From the NCBI GenBank assembly GCA_028710895.1, contig JAQTTH010000002.1:1-64000 (forward strand): DNA of 64,000 bases, in the 5' to 3' direction. The translations under genes were made by a program, and so were the position numbers. The stretch comes from Paludibacter sp. GTDB taxonomy: Bacteria; Bacteroidota; Bacteroidia; Bacteroidales; Paludibacteraceae. Of the stretch, positions 1 through 7,734 are shown one piece after another. Position 1 is the stretch's first letter. The number at the start of each line of letters is the position of its first letter. The notes beneath the pieces were generated by a model, which saw only the letters and a list, made by a program, of their open reading frames with translations, had not been told where the DNA came from and made no database searches.

Positions 1-143
1 AGTGATTCTGCCGTTATATCTAAAGCGATTAATTCAATATCGCTTAAACGTGGACGACGAATTTGATTCAGAAAGTTACTTTTTGTCTCAAATTGCTTTA
101 ATATATCGAGAATTTTCTCGTACTTTGTCAAGAAGTTGTTCAT
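1..143 (-). CDS. IS982-family transposase, N-terminal fragment
   Basis: The reading frame starts at ATG (base 143, reading leftwards) and stays open to the window edge, giving 47 residues. It opens with MNNFLTKYEKILDILKQF and continues with an RRPRLSDIELIALDITAES segment, which matches the N-terminal region before the DDE catalytic domain in IS982-family transposases. The catalytic residues are outside the window, so activity cannot be judged. The family call comes from recognising this N-terminal pattern and the nearby candidate terminal repeat. Confidence 0.65.
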   Translation of the reverse strand, partial: MNNFLTKYEKILDILKQFETKSNFLNQIRRPRLSDIELIALDITAES

Positions 144-235
144 GATGTTTATATGATTGGTAGTCAGATAAATATACAGATTTTATCCGACATGAACAAC
201 TTTTTTTATTACTATTTTATAAATGCACTACGGGT
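1..235 (-). mobile_element. IS982-type insertion sequence, one end, cut by the window edge
   Basis: The first 143 bases encode the start of a transposase on the minus strand. About 90 bp upstream of its start the sequence ACCCGTAGTGCA (minus strand) ends at about base 235 and looks like a terminal inverted repeat; this end is inferred from one side only. The other end and most of the transposase lie outside the window, so target-site duplications cannot be checked. Confidence 0.6.
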
Positions 236-538
236 TATATTATTCATAAAGTAATCATATTCTTGCTTATCTATCAGATAAATTGATTGTGCTATTGATT
301 TTAATTCCTTTTTAATTGTCATTCTACTTTTCATATACATACTTTTAATTGTTGTTGTTTATTGTATCCAGATTTAGATAGAAAGTTTGAGATATTCAAT
401 AAAAAATTTACAAGTATAGAATGTATTAACCATAAAGGTGATTTAATCTCCATCTAAAGGCACATTCCTGAAATTTAATAAGAACGTACTATATAATAAA
501 GAAATAGTCTTAAAACGAGATTAAACAATGATCTGGAC
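236..538. other. gene-free AT-rich stretch
   Basis: Between the IS end and the small minus-strand gene at 539 I see no convincing open frame, RNA gene or strong hairpin. It is ordinary AT-rich intergenic DNA. Confidence 0.6.
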
Positions 539-817
539 TTATTTAATACTCTGTTCGTAAGGAATATTAGTCCTAAATAACCAGATGTCACAATTAGACC
601 AATCGTATACAATATGAAATTCAGTTATTCGATATTTCTTTCCAAATGTTTTTACATAGTTCTCAATTATGTCCAGGTAAGCAGTCATATGCTCTGTGTA
701 TTTCAATTGAATTCTAATTGAAAGATTACTTGTATCGGAGTCCGGTAATAACTCATACTTATTTGAAATAGAGGATAGATTACTTGTGGTAGTTTTTGGT
801 TTAGGGTGGTATCTCAT
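539..817 (-). CDS. small protein of unknown function, member of a four-gene local family
   Basis: A 92-residue frame with no recognised domain. Its second half resembles three small proteins at 8.8-9.7 kb: a stretch with alternating hydrophobic residues (SIRIQLKY), a helix ending in the pattern Y-x-x-x-F-G, a short beta segment and a closing FRTNIPY motif. The relatives end the same way with FKTTLPY, FYTSLPY and a looser TDFPF. Sharing that order of elements suggests a real gene rather than a chance frame. It stands alone on the minus strand, divergent from the repeat array and polymerase-like gene to its right. The N-terminal 30 residues, rich in Thr, Ser and Asn, have no match in the relatives, so the true start could be further in. 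Function unknown. Confidence 0.5.
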   Translation of the reverse strand: MRYHPKPKTTTSNLSSISNKYELLPDSDTSNLSIRIQLKYTEHMTAYLDIIENYVKTFGKKYRITEFHIVYDWSNCDIWLFRTNIPYEQSIK

Positions 818-901
818 ACTGAATGATTATTTTAATAGTATATATAAAATAACCAATATGGATAATTTGAAAGGATAGTATGTTGCCAGTAATATATTGT
901 A

Positions 902-1353
902 TGTCAATTAAATAGTATCAAATAAAGCAAAGGGATTATATGATTGAATAAAAACTGCGGAACATATAGTTGATATAAATATAAAATAGCAAATAATAAT
1001 TCTTCTTGAATGCAAACCAATAAAGAGAAATGACGGAACAACAATTTAGATACTAAAATATCATTTAACAATATAATTATAACACACAGATAATCAATTA
1101 AATAAAAAACTGCGGAACATATAAATGATATAAATATAAAATAAAAAAATAATAATTCTTCTTGAGTGCAAATCAATAAAGAGAAATGACGGAACAACAA
1201 ATTATGCAATAAAATTTAAGTTAACAATGCAGTCGTAATAATAAGATAATCAATTAAATAAAAAAGCAACGGAACATATAGTTGATATAAATATAAAAAT
1301 AAAATAAACTTCTTCTGATTTATTAGATATATATAGAAAAACAATAAAGAAGA
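902..1353. repeat. iteron-like direct repeat array upstream of the polymerase-like gene
   Basis: Two full and one partial copies of a roughly 105-bp unit lie at about 942-1048, 1092-1203 and 1248-1353. Each copy carries AATTAAATAAAAA or a close variant, then CGGAACATATA, then TGATATAAATATAAAA. The full copies also contain TTCTTCTTGA and GAGAAATGACGGAACAACA. The heptamer CGGAACA occurs five times, at 958, 1034, 1113, 1190 and 1270, giving spacings of 76, 79, 77 and 80 bp. The array ends at the start codon of the gene at 1354, so it probably also holds that gene's promoter. Such regular spacing suits a replication origin or a multi-site operator (inference). Confidence 0.75.
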
Positions 1354-2760
1354 ATGAATATTTTAAAATTTAATTTCAAACCAACGGTCTTTACAATTAA
1401 AGGGAAAGACCATAAAATTAAATCACATTATGTTGATTTAATCTTATCATTTATAGTGAATCGAATGATAAGCACAACAGACCTTCAGAATGGTTATGTT
1501 GAAATCCCTTCCAAAACATTTCGGTTATTATATGACAATTATTGGGTCTATATTGCTTATCTAATAGAGAAAGGAATAATTGAAAGGAAACCGTATTCAG
1601 TAACCAATCACACCTGCTATGGATATCGTTTCTGTTATCAGTTTATACGGAATCTACAAATCACGGAAGTGATATTAAATAACCCTTCTGAACCAAAGAC
1701 TGATTGTAAAGAAATCCCAATTGAAGACCAAGCATTTGTTGATTATAAAATAATTCAACGATTGAAATCAGATTTTCTGAATGCAGAAATAGATATTACT
1801 AATATAGATAGGGTTAGAATTGAAAATACTGCATATGTAGATGCCAAGAAGTATTTCTATAATGTGATTCAATTATTTAAATGGAAAGCAGGGAATGAAC
1901 ATATTTATTATCAATGGATATCTAATAGATTGTATACTAATTTTACTTTCCTTTCATCTCACTACAGAGTATCCAACGTGAAATTAAATAATGAACCAAT
2001 TTTTGAATTTGATATCACTTCATCCTTTGCAATAATGTTAGCAGTATATTGTATTCAAGTAAACCCTTATATTGTGAACGACAATGATTTCAAGGAATAT
2101 TGCACGTCAATCAAACAAAAATCTTTTTATGAAGACCTTACAGAATCATTAAATATAACAAAGGACTGTGATTCAAGAAAAGTAAAACTTGATAAAAACG
2201 GAAATGTAATTGCACACAGACCCTTTACAAAAGACATTGTAAAGAGGTTATTTCAAATATTTATTAACGGTAACACAAACAGAGTTCCTTTTATTGAAGG
2301 TTATTCAAACTCCTTTGTAAAAGAGCAGTTTGCATTAAAATATCCATGTATATATGAAATAATTGACCAGGTGAAATCAAATAATGAACAGATATATTAT
2401 AAATTGTCGAAGATTGAATCTGAATTTATAGTTGGGATAGTAGAGGATTTGTATAATAAGGTTCCTGAAATAAAAATCTTGACCTGTCATGACGCATTGT
2501 ATCTCCCTATTTCTTATAAAGATATAGGAGAAGAGGTGTGGAATTCTCATATGGAATCATTACTAAATAATCTCCCTGATAACATTGTAAGAGCTCAGTT
2601 TGATTCTACTATTATGGAAGACTATGGAATGTATGAGGATGAAGACGAAGATATATATGTAGAAAAGAGAAAAGATTTCAATTGTTCTCAAAAAGTAGAT
2701 TTAGATATTGAAGACGAAGATAATGAAGATGAAGACGACTTTGATTGGTTTTATAATTGA
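1354..2760 (+). CDS. divergent family-A-polymerase-like replication protein (putative)
   Basis: A 468-residue protein with no sure family name. Three spaced motifs recall the palm of family A DNA polymerases: FDITSS with Asp220 (motif A like), KRLFQIFINGN with Lys297 and Asn305 (motif B like) and LTCHDALYLP with His379-Asp380 (motif C like). A KIESEFIVGIVEDLY helix lies shortly before the last motif. Order and spacing fit the minimal, exonuclease-free polymerase-like proteins seen on plasmids and transposons; this is inference from motif reading. The first 200 residues look like a helical N-terminal domain. The last 45 residues are strongly acidic (runs of Asp and Glu). The gene directly follows the repeat array, which would fit an initiator or replicase next to its origin. 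It ends in a hairpin terminator. Confidence 0.5.
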   Translation: MNILKFNFKPTVFTIKGKDHKIKSHYVDLILSFIVNRMISTTDLQNGYVEIPSKTFRLLYDNYWVYIAYLIEKGIIERKPYSVTNHTCYGYRFCYQFIRNLQITEVILNNPSEPKTDCKEIPIEDQAFVDYKIIQRLKSDFLNAEIDITNIDRVRIENTAYVDAKKYFYNVIQLFKWKAGNEHIYYQWISNRLYTNFTFLSSHYRVSNVKLNNEPIFEFDITSSFAIMLAVYCIQVNPYIVNDNDFKEYCTSIKQKSFYEDLTESLNITKDCDSRKVKLDKNGNVIAHRPFTKDIVKRLFQIFINGNTNRVPFIEGYSNSFVKEQFALKYPCIYEIIDQVKSNNEQIYYKLSKIESEFIVGIVEDLYNKVPEIKILTCHDALYLPISYKDIGEEVWNSHMESLLNNLPDNIVRAQFDSTIMEDYGMYEDEDEDIYVEKRKDFNCSQKVDLDIEDEDNEDEDDFDWFYN

Positions 2761-2785
2761 TTAAATATGGTTTTACTTCATAAGG

Positions 2786-2817
2786 AATCCTCCTGTCGTT
2801 TGATTGGGGGATTTTTT
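2786..2817 (+). terminator. intrinsic terminator after the polymerase-like gene
   Basis: AATCCTCC pairs with GGGGGATT across a 12-nt loop (one G-U pair), followed directly by a T run. Confidence 0.75.
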
Positions 2818-3096
2818 ATTTTATATCATATTAGCAGATGATTTATTATTGTTTAATCTCATTCTGATGAGTTATTTTATAAAATTGAGGGGAATTGTTC
2901 ATTATTGTATTTACATCGGTAGAATGAGATTAAAGTGGATTCTGGTTAGCATTTATAATTGTATGCTCAGTATTAGTTGTCTTGAGTTTGAAGTTAAATA
3001 TTTGACATTAATCTTGAAATTCAACAACTTTAATTTAAAACTTGTATATATAATACTTATATGATTCAATGAATCACAAAAATTAAAGAAAATAAA
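2806..3096 (+). repeat. duplicated leader module, copy 1 (upstream of the unknown gene at 3097)
   Basis: About 290 bp that align with 4114-4410. Matching blocks include GGGGATTTTTTATTTTATATC, TTATTATTGTTTAATCTC, AAAGTGGATTCTG, CTTGAAATTCAACAACTTT and TAATACTTATATGATTC. Copy 1 holds the 13-bp palindrome GATTCAATGAATC at 3063-3075, about 20 bp before the ATG of the next gene. The module probably carries promoter and operator for the downstream gene. The 86-codon plus-strand frame inside it is rejected as coding. Confidence 0.7.
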
Positions 3097-4050
3097 ATGA
3101 ACGATTTAAAAAGTAAAATTAGATTAATTAAAAGTAGAATGCCCTATGAAGAATTATATATGTCTGTGTTTGAGGATGTCTTTTGGGAACTTTATATAAA
3201 AGAAAGAAGGAATTATTATAACTTCCTTAATGTTGTAAACTTGGATAAGATATTACTTGTGTTGTATAATAACCATTTTATCACCTACGACAATGTAGAT
3301 GATTTCAGTGCAAATTTCTTTGAAATGATTGATGAACGTTATTATCTCTGTTATTCCAATGAAAATGGAGCATATAATTGTTCAAATGAAATATTATTAA
3401 ACAAGTACTATACGAAGCAATCACTTGCATTTAACTCACTTGTTAGTAATAAACCTGAATATAAAAATCTACTGACTGATATAATTAAGGTATTTGATAA
3501 TTATATATTGAATTTGGATTACATGTATTCAATATTACACCCAACTTCTGTAATTTATAGTTTAGCAGAAGAATTTTCATATTCAGAAGTTATTGTAAAA
3601 TTAAAGGAATATATGATAGAAGAGGGTATTGCTTTACCTATAAATAGTTTTTTGGACAATGATTTGTTGAAACCGAATAAATCGATTGATAGAAAATTAA
3701 AACCTGTAGGGTTATTTAAAGACAGATTGGCAGAATATGGGGATGATATGGACCTGTCGGAATTCTGGAGTGGTGCAGTTTATTATGCATTAATCGAGAA
3801 TAGAGATATTAATCAGATGTACTACCAAAGCAAATTGACTGATACATATATAGATAATGATATAATGAAAGAGCATTATATTGCTGAATTTCAATATCCA
3901 GATAGGGAAATACCATGTCATGATAAAGATTCTGATAAAGATGATGATCCCTTTAAAAATGATTTCTTCGACGATGAAGATAATGAAGATAATGAAGATT
4001 TAGGGGAATTAAAAGATTTCTTCGACGATGACGATGATGACGATGAGTAA
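3097..4050 (+). CDS. unknown protein with acidic tail, paralogue of the gene at 5256
   Basis: A 317-residue protein with no recognised domain. Its first 190 residues align along their length with the 263-residue product at 5256. Shared patterns include YYNFLN-V-VN-DK, DNVD-F, LLN-YY-KQS, NPEY-N/KPEY-N, and YSILH followed by YS-EVIV. The C-terminal 45 residues are almost all Asp, Glu, Asn and Phe (for example FFDDDDDDDE), which the paralogue lacks; the polymerase-like protein at 1354 also ends in such a tail. There is no signal peptide or membrane segment, so it is probably cytoplasmic. It is preceded by the duplicated leader module and followed by a terminator, so it is probably its own transcription unit. 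The acidic tail could mimic DNA or bind a basic partner (inference). Function unknown. Confidence 0.75.
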   Translation: MNDLKSKIRLIKSRMPYEELYMSVFEDVFWELYIKERRNYYNFLNVVNLDKILLVLYNNHFITYDNVDDFSANFFEMIDERYYLCYSNENGAYNCSNEILLNKYYTKQSLAFNSLVSNKPEYKNLLTDIIKVFDNYILNLDYMYSILHPTSVIYSLAEEFSYSEVIVKLKEYMIEEGIALPINSFLDNDLLKPNKSIDRKLKPVGLFKDRLAEYGDDMDLSEFWSGAVYYALIENRDINQMYYQSKLTDTYIDNDIMKEHYIAEFQYPDREIPCHDKDSDKDDDPFKNDFFDDEDNEDNEDLGELKDFFDDDDDDDE

Positions 4051-4095
4051 TTAGACGCATCCGAGGTCGTGTAACTAATTGTTTCCTTCAAAATT

Positions 4096-4131
4096 ATCCT
4101 TCTATCCTTTAATGGGTAGGGGGATTTTTTT
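4096..4131 (+). terminator. intrinsic terminator after the gene at 3097
   Basis: ATCCTTCTATCC (4096-4107) pairs with GGGTAGGGGGAT (4114-4125), with G-U pairs, across a short loop and is followed by seven T residues. The right arm is also the start of leader module copy 2. Confidence 0.75.
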
Positions 4132-4410
4132 ATTTTATATCATATTAATAGTTGATTAATTATTGTTTAATCTCGTTCTGAGGAGTTATTTGGTTTAATT
4201 GAAGGAATTGACTCGATTCAATACTTGTGTTGTTAAAACGAAAGTAAAGTGGATTCTGCTCAGTTGCATTTAAAATTGGTTACTCTGGATTACTCGGTCT
4301 GAATTTGATGGTAAATAATCAATAATAATCTTGAAATTCAACAACTTTCATTTTAAGGTTGAATATAATACTTATATGATTCAATGAATCACAAAAAAAA
4401 ATAGTAAAAT
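4114..4410 (+). repeat. duplicated leader module, copy 2 (upstream of the DNA methyltransferase)
   Basis: Second copy of the module at 2806-3096, with the same block order. It includes the palindrome GATTCAATGAATC at 4378-4390, about 20 bp before the GTG start of the methyltransferase. Except for the terminator arm at its left end, it accounts for the gene-free stretch 4051-4410. Copy 2 is diverged in its middle, so the duplication is not recent. Confidence 0.7.
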
Positions 4411-5148
4411 GTGATACAATTAATAAACGGAGACTGTCTCCAAAAAATGCAAAATATACCTGATAAATCAGTAAACGTTATTTTAGCAGATTTGCCCTAT
4501 GCACAAACAAGAAACTCTTGGGATATTATGATTCCAATTGAATCGCTTTGGAAAGAATATAAGCGCATAATTACAGATAATGGAATTATAATTCTTTTCG
4601 GTCAGGGAATATTCAGTGCAAAACTAATAATGTCAAATCCGAGAATGTACAGATACACTATTATTTGGGAAAAAACGACCCAGACTGGACATTTAAATGC
4701 AAAGAAAATGCCATTGAGGAGTCACGAGGACATTCTTATTTTCTACAACAAATTACCAACTTATAACCCGCAAAAAACGACTGGACATGTAAGAAAAGTA
4801 AGTACTGCAGCACACAAACAGAACTGCAAGAAAACAGAAACCTATGGAGAACACGGACTAACATCATATGACAGTACAGAACGTTATCCGAAGAGTGTAT
4901 GGAAATTTGCAACTGACAAACAAAAAAGTGCGCTACACTCAACTCAAAAGCCACTTAAGCTTATTGAAGAACTTATAAAAACGTATTCAAATGAAGGGGA
5001 TATGGTATTAGACAATACAATGGGCTCAGGAACTACAGGCGAAGCGTGTGTAAATCTAAATCGAAACTTCATAGGTATAGAGTTAGATTCAACAATCTTC
5101 AATACAGCTTTTAAGCGCATTCACGAAGCACAAAGGATGGCCTCTTAG
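4411..5148 (+). CDS. DNA methyltransferase, beta-class N6-adenine/N4-cytosine type
   Basis: A 245-residue enzyme that would transfer a methyl group from S-adenosylmethionine to an amino group in DNA. Motif IV is near the N-terminus (ADLPYAQ, residues 27-33, a DLPY form of the usual DPPY), followed by NSWD. The SAM-binding motif is near the C-terminus (VLDNTMGSGTTGEACVN and then FIGIELD). This IV-before-I order defines the beta class. The segments GHLNAKKMPLRSHEDILIFY, YDSTERYPKSV and LHSTQKPLKLIEELI are typical of phage and mobile-element methylases. The start is GTG at 4411; the ATG two bases upstream runs straight into TGA. No restriction endonuclease is recognisable beside it, so it looks like an orphan methylase protecting or regulating the element. 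The target site is unknown. Confidence 0.9.
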   Translation: MIQLINGDCLQKMQNIPDKSVNVILADLPYAQTRNSWDIMIPIESLWKEYKRIITDNGIIILFGQGIFSAKLIMSNPRMYRYTIIWEKTTQTGHLNAKKMPLRSHEDILIFYNKLPTYNPQKTTGHVRKVSTAAHKQNCKKTETYGEHGLTSYDSTERYPKSVWKFATDKQKSALHSTQKPLKLIEELIKTYSNEGDMVLDNTMGSGTTGEACVNLNRNFIGIELDSTIFNTAFKRIHEAQRMAS

Positions 5149-5255
5149 TGGATAGAAGGTTTTTCTATTTTATCATAGCACTATATTTCAGATTATTTTC
5201 ATTCATATTTTAAACCTCTAATCATTTTCAGACTATATATTATAAAAACACTATT

Positions 5256-6047
5256 ATGAAAGATTTAAGAACTATTGTCAGAAGATTAAAAGGTAGAATC
5301 TCCATTGAGGACATCTATATGTATACATTCGAATACCTATATTATGAAATATTCCTTGGAGAAAGAATCAATTATTACAATTTCCTGAACCTGGTGAATA
5401 TTGATAAACTCATTCCTGTGTTTTATCACCATTATTTTATCGACAGGGATAATGTGGATAGTTTCTGTTCAAATTTATTAGATAAAATAATCAAAGATTT
5501 CATATTTATCAGGTGTGATGAGAATGAAGCATATGACGAATCAAATGTTGTGTTATTAAACAGATACTATGTGAAGCAATCCATGAAATTTAATGCTTTG
5601 GTTAAACTAAATCCAGAATATAATAATTTGATTTATGACATTACTATTGGATTAGAAGGGTATATAATCAATACTAACTTTATTTATTCTATACTTCATA
5701 CTGATTCTATATTATATTCATTTGTTGATAGATATTCCTATAATGAGGTGATTGTTCAAATGCAGGATTATGTGATTGGAAATGGAATTGCAGTTAGTTT
5801 GGATTCGTATTTAACTGGTGGGTATTTTAAAGATAATGGAATTATTAGACAATATGAATCGCAGGAATTATTTTCTATTAGATTTGAAAGTGGTTCTGAA
5901 ATATCAGATAATACAATGTTAGTGTATGAAGCATTTATGGGAGAATGGGACGCATTGAATATCTATAATTCCACACAACTGACAGATACTTATATCGATG
6001 ATTTTAATGTTGGGGAAGGATATCGTGTGTATGGTGATAATTGTTGA
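5256..6047 (+). CDS. unknown protein, paralogue of the gene at 3097
   Basis: A 263-residue protein, unrecognised. It aligns with the first 190 or so residues of the product at 3097 and shares another C-terminal pattern with it, QLTDTYID against KLTDTYID. It lacks the Asp/Glu-rich tail of its relative. No signal peptide or membrane helix is visible. It lies 107 bp after the methyltransferase on the same strand, and I see no strong hairpin between them, so the two may share a transcript. Two copies flanking a methylase suggest that the protein family works with the DNA-modification gene or was duplicated together with its leader (inference). Confidence 0.7.
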   Translation: MKDLRTIVRRLKGRISIEDIYMYTFEYLYYEIFLGERINYYNFLNLVNIDKLIPVFYHHYFIDRDNVDSFCSNLLDKIIKDFIFIRCDENEAYDESNVVLLNRYYVKQSMKFNALVKLNPEYNNLIYDITIGLEGYIINTNFIYSILHTDSILYSFVDRYSYNEVIVQMQDYVIGNGIAVSLDSYLTGGYFKDNGIIRQYESQELFSIRFESGSEISDNTMLVYEAFMGEWDALNIYNSTQLTDTYIDDFNVGEGYRVYGDNC

Positions 6048-6163
6048 TTTACTTGGTATTGGGTGACGGATTTAATATCATATAAATATAACTTTGCTCG
6101 GGAAATATGATATTTTTATCTCTTAAAGTGATTTTATTATAAAATTTTATATAGATTTGCATT

Positions 6164-6406
6164 TCAATTAGAAATCTCGTCCGCAGTAGCGACAGCGGCA
6201 TTACATATTAGTACAGCGTTTAAAATATTATCCTGCTCCGAAATCTGGACAATTTCAAGTACCAAGGATGATAGCAACAAACGCTCCATGTCTATACCTA
6301 TAGGCGTGGGGCTGTTGCATATCATTTGGTACAGGGCGTCCAGACCCTCGGAACAGTGGTATGCTAACGGTTCCCACGCTTTTTTTATGTCCGGGAATGA
6401 GCATTC
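6164..6406 (-). pseudogene. 80-codon open frame without a start, possible gene remnant
   Basis: On the minus strand an open frame of 80 codons runs from just after a TGA to a TGA at 6164-6166. It has no ATG, GTG or TTG near its beginning. The encoded peptide looks like real protein: it contains KKAWEPLAYHCSEGLDALYQ, then MERLLLSSLVLEIVQISEQD and NAVLICNAAVATADEISN, which would form amphipathic helices. Its base composition is clearly richer in G+C than its surroundings. I read it as the 3' end of a transferred gene that lost its front part, but I cannot name the family. The same bases also form a long plus-strand hairpin, so a structured RNA is the rival reading. Confidence 0.35.
6304..6386 (+). 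other. long hairpin followed by a T run, terminator or structured RNA
   Basis: GCGTGGG-GCTGTT-GCATATCA (6304-6324) pairs with TGGTATGC-AACGGT-CCCACGC (6357-6379) with only single-base T bulges and a few G-U pairs. Seven T residues follow (6380-6386). The G-U pairs make the plus-strand RNA more stable than its complement. The wider gene-free stretch 6048-6551 holds this structure, the minus-strand open frame and otherwise AT-rich DNA. Confidence 0.5.
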
Positions 6407-6551
6407 TCAATAAAAATATCATTTATATACTTATCCTTTTATTGACAAAGCTGTGAAATTAAATCTGATTTTTTATTGCTAATATTGAATGATGTCAAAA
6501 CTTTAAAGCATTATCAGTCAATGAATAATTTACCAATTAAATATATATATT

Positions 6552-7622
6552 ATGGAAAAACAAAAAATCAGTTTAAAGAAATACCTATTTATATTAGTAG
6601 GTATTAGTATCGTATTTTCAAGCTGTTCAAAGGGTGTAAAAATGAATGAATTAGAAACCAAGAATGGGGTGTTTCATTTGAAGAATAAAGCGGAAGTTTT
6701 TTCTGGGAAAATTCAAGAAAAATATGTATCGGGAAAAGATTCAATGACAGCACAGGTTGATAGTGGCTTATTTAACGGAAATTTCATCGTTTATTATGAA
6801 AAAGGAACAGTTAAGGATTCTATCGTATATAGCAAAGGGGTAATAGTAAAATTCAAAAGATTTCTATCAAATGGCTCAGAAATGAAAGTACCTGATAAAT
6901 TATTATTTGAATCAAAAAAAGGATTAACTTATATCGTTGAAAATAAAGATACTCTCCTTTTTTGTGGCTTAAGTATTAAATGCAATAAAGACAAGTCTAT
7001 TGATGAAACTACATACTTAAATGGAGAATTGAATGGTGTAAGTAATAGTTATTTTCAAAATGGGAAAATATCTTACACCAGAATATATAAAAATGGGAAA
7101 TTGCAAGGTAAGGCAACCGAATATTTTTCAAATGGAAATTTAAAAGAAGTTGGATTTTGGGCAGATGGTTCACGCATAGGAAAATGGACAACTTATCACC
7201 CAAACAAAAAAATAGATGAAGTTGGTATATACAGAAACGCAAACAAGGATAGCACATGGAATGAGTATTATGAAAGTGGAAAAATTAAATTAACTTCCAA
7301 TTATTCAGTTGGAATAAAAAACGGAAAGTATATAGCCTATTATGAAAATGGGAAGGTTGAGGCAAAAGGTGCTTTTCAGAATAATTTGAGGGAGGGTGAT
7401 TGGATATTTTATAATTCTAATGGGAGTATTGATGCTCAACAAAAGTTTAGCCATGGCAATGCTTTAAGTAAATGTCATTGTTGTGGTAAGTATTATAATT
7501 ATAATGAAGGTTGGACAGCGAGGAATCCCGGATTCAGTCGTGGAGCATGGGATTTATTTGCCGATGGGGGAGCTGGTGGTGGACCATATTGCTCACAAGG
7601 TTGTGCAAGAAGATGCGAATAA
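6552..7622 (+). CDS. YwqK/MORN-like repeat lipoprotein with a cysteine-rich C-terminus
   Basis: A 356-residue lipoprotein. The N-terminus has a hydrophobic signal and a lipobox (VFSSC, lipidated Cys25), so it should be anchored in a membrane facing the periplasm or outside. Residues from about 140 to 300 hold tandem beta-hairpin repeats of the form YxxNGKxxGxxxxYxxNGxxxxxG, as in the YwqK antitoxin-repeat and MORN-like families common in Bacteroidota. The last 50 residues contain CHCCGKYY and then YCSQGCARRCE: seven closely placed cysteines and a histidine that could bind a metal. That tail is unusual after a lipobox protein. Annotation as an antitoxin component is customary for the repeat family but no toxin gene is visible nearby. 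It lies upstream of the FISUMP gene on the same strand. Confidence 0.8.
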   Translation: MEKQKISLKKYLFILVGISIVFSSCSKGVKMNELETKNGVFHLKNKAEVFSGKIQEKYVSGKDSMTAQVDSGLFNGNFIVYYEKGTVKDSIVYSKGVIVKFKRFLSNGSEMKVPDKLLFESKKGLTYIVENKDTLLFCGLSIKCNKDKSIDETTYLNGELNGVSNSYFQNGKISYTRIYKNGKLQGKATEYFSNGNLKEVGFWADGSRIGKWTTYHPNKKIDEVGIYRNANKDSTWNEYYESGKIKLTSNYSVGIKNGKYIAYYENGKVEAKGAFQNNLREGDWIFYNSNGSIDAQQKFSHGNALSKCHCCGKYYNYNEGWTARNPGFSRGAWDLFADGGAGGGPYCSQGCARRCE

Positions 7623-7734
7623 AAAAAATGAATTACAACAATTTATTTTTATCTCTTAATTTACCCATTTCGATTAATAAATCAGTCTTTAGGGCTCAAC
7701 AATATAGTATTAAAGACATAAAAACAAATTCAAA

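Noticed and set aside
904-1209. 101-codon minus-strand frame with the phrase LLFRHFSLL occurring twice
   Set aside because: It is simply the reading of the direct repeat array on the opposite strand; the duplication follows from the DNA repeat and no start signal or homologue pattern is seen.
900-1353. CRISPR-like array
   Set aside because: Repeats are imperfect, about 105 bp long with only three copies, and the segments between CGGAACA cores are themselves repeated; no cas gene is present.
1354-2760. Reverse transcriptase or retron
   Set aside because: No YxDD motif or typical RT blocks are visible; the HD motif fits a family-A-like polymerase better. The hairpin at 6304 is also too far away to be a retron RNA.
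2804-3064. 86-codon plus-strand frame with hydrophobic sequence
   Set aside because: It lies in the duplicated leader module; the second copy of the module does not keep the frame, so it is not coding.
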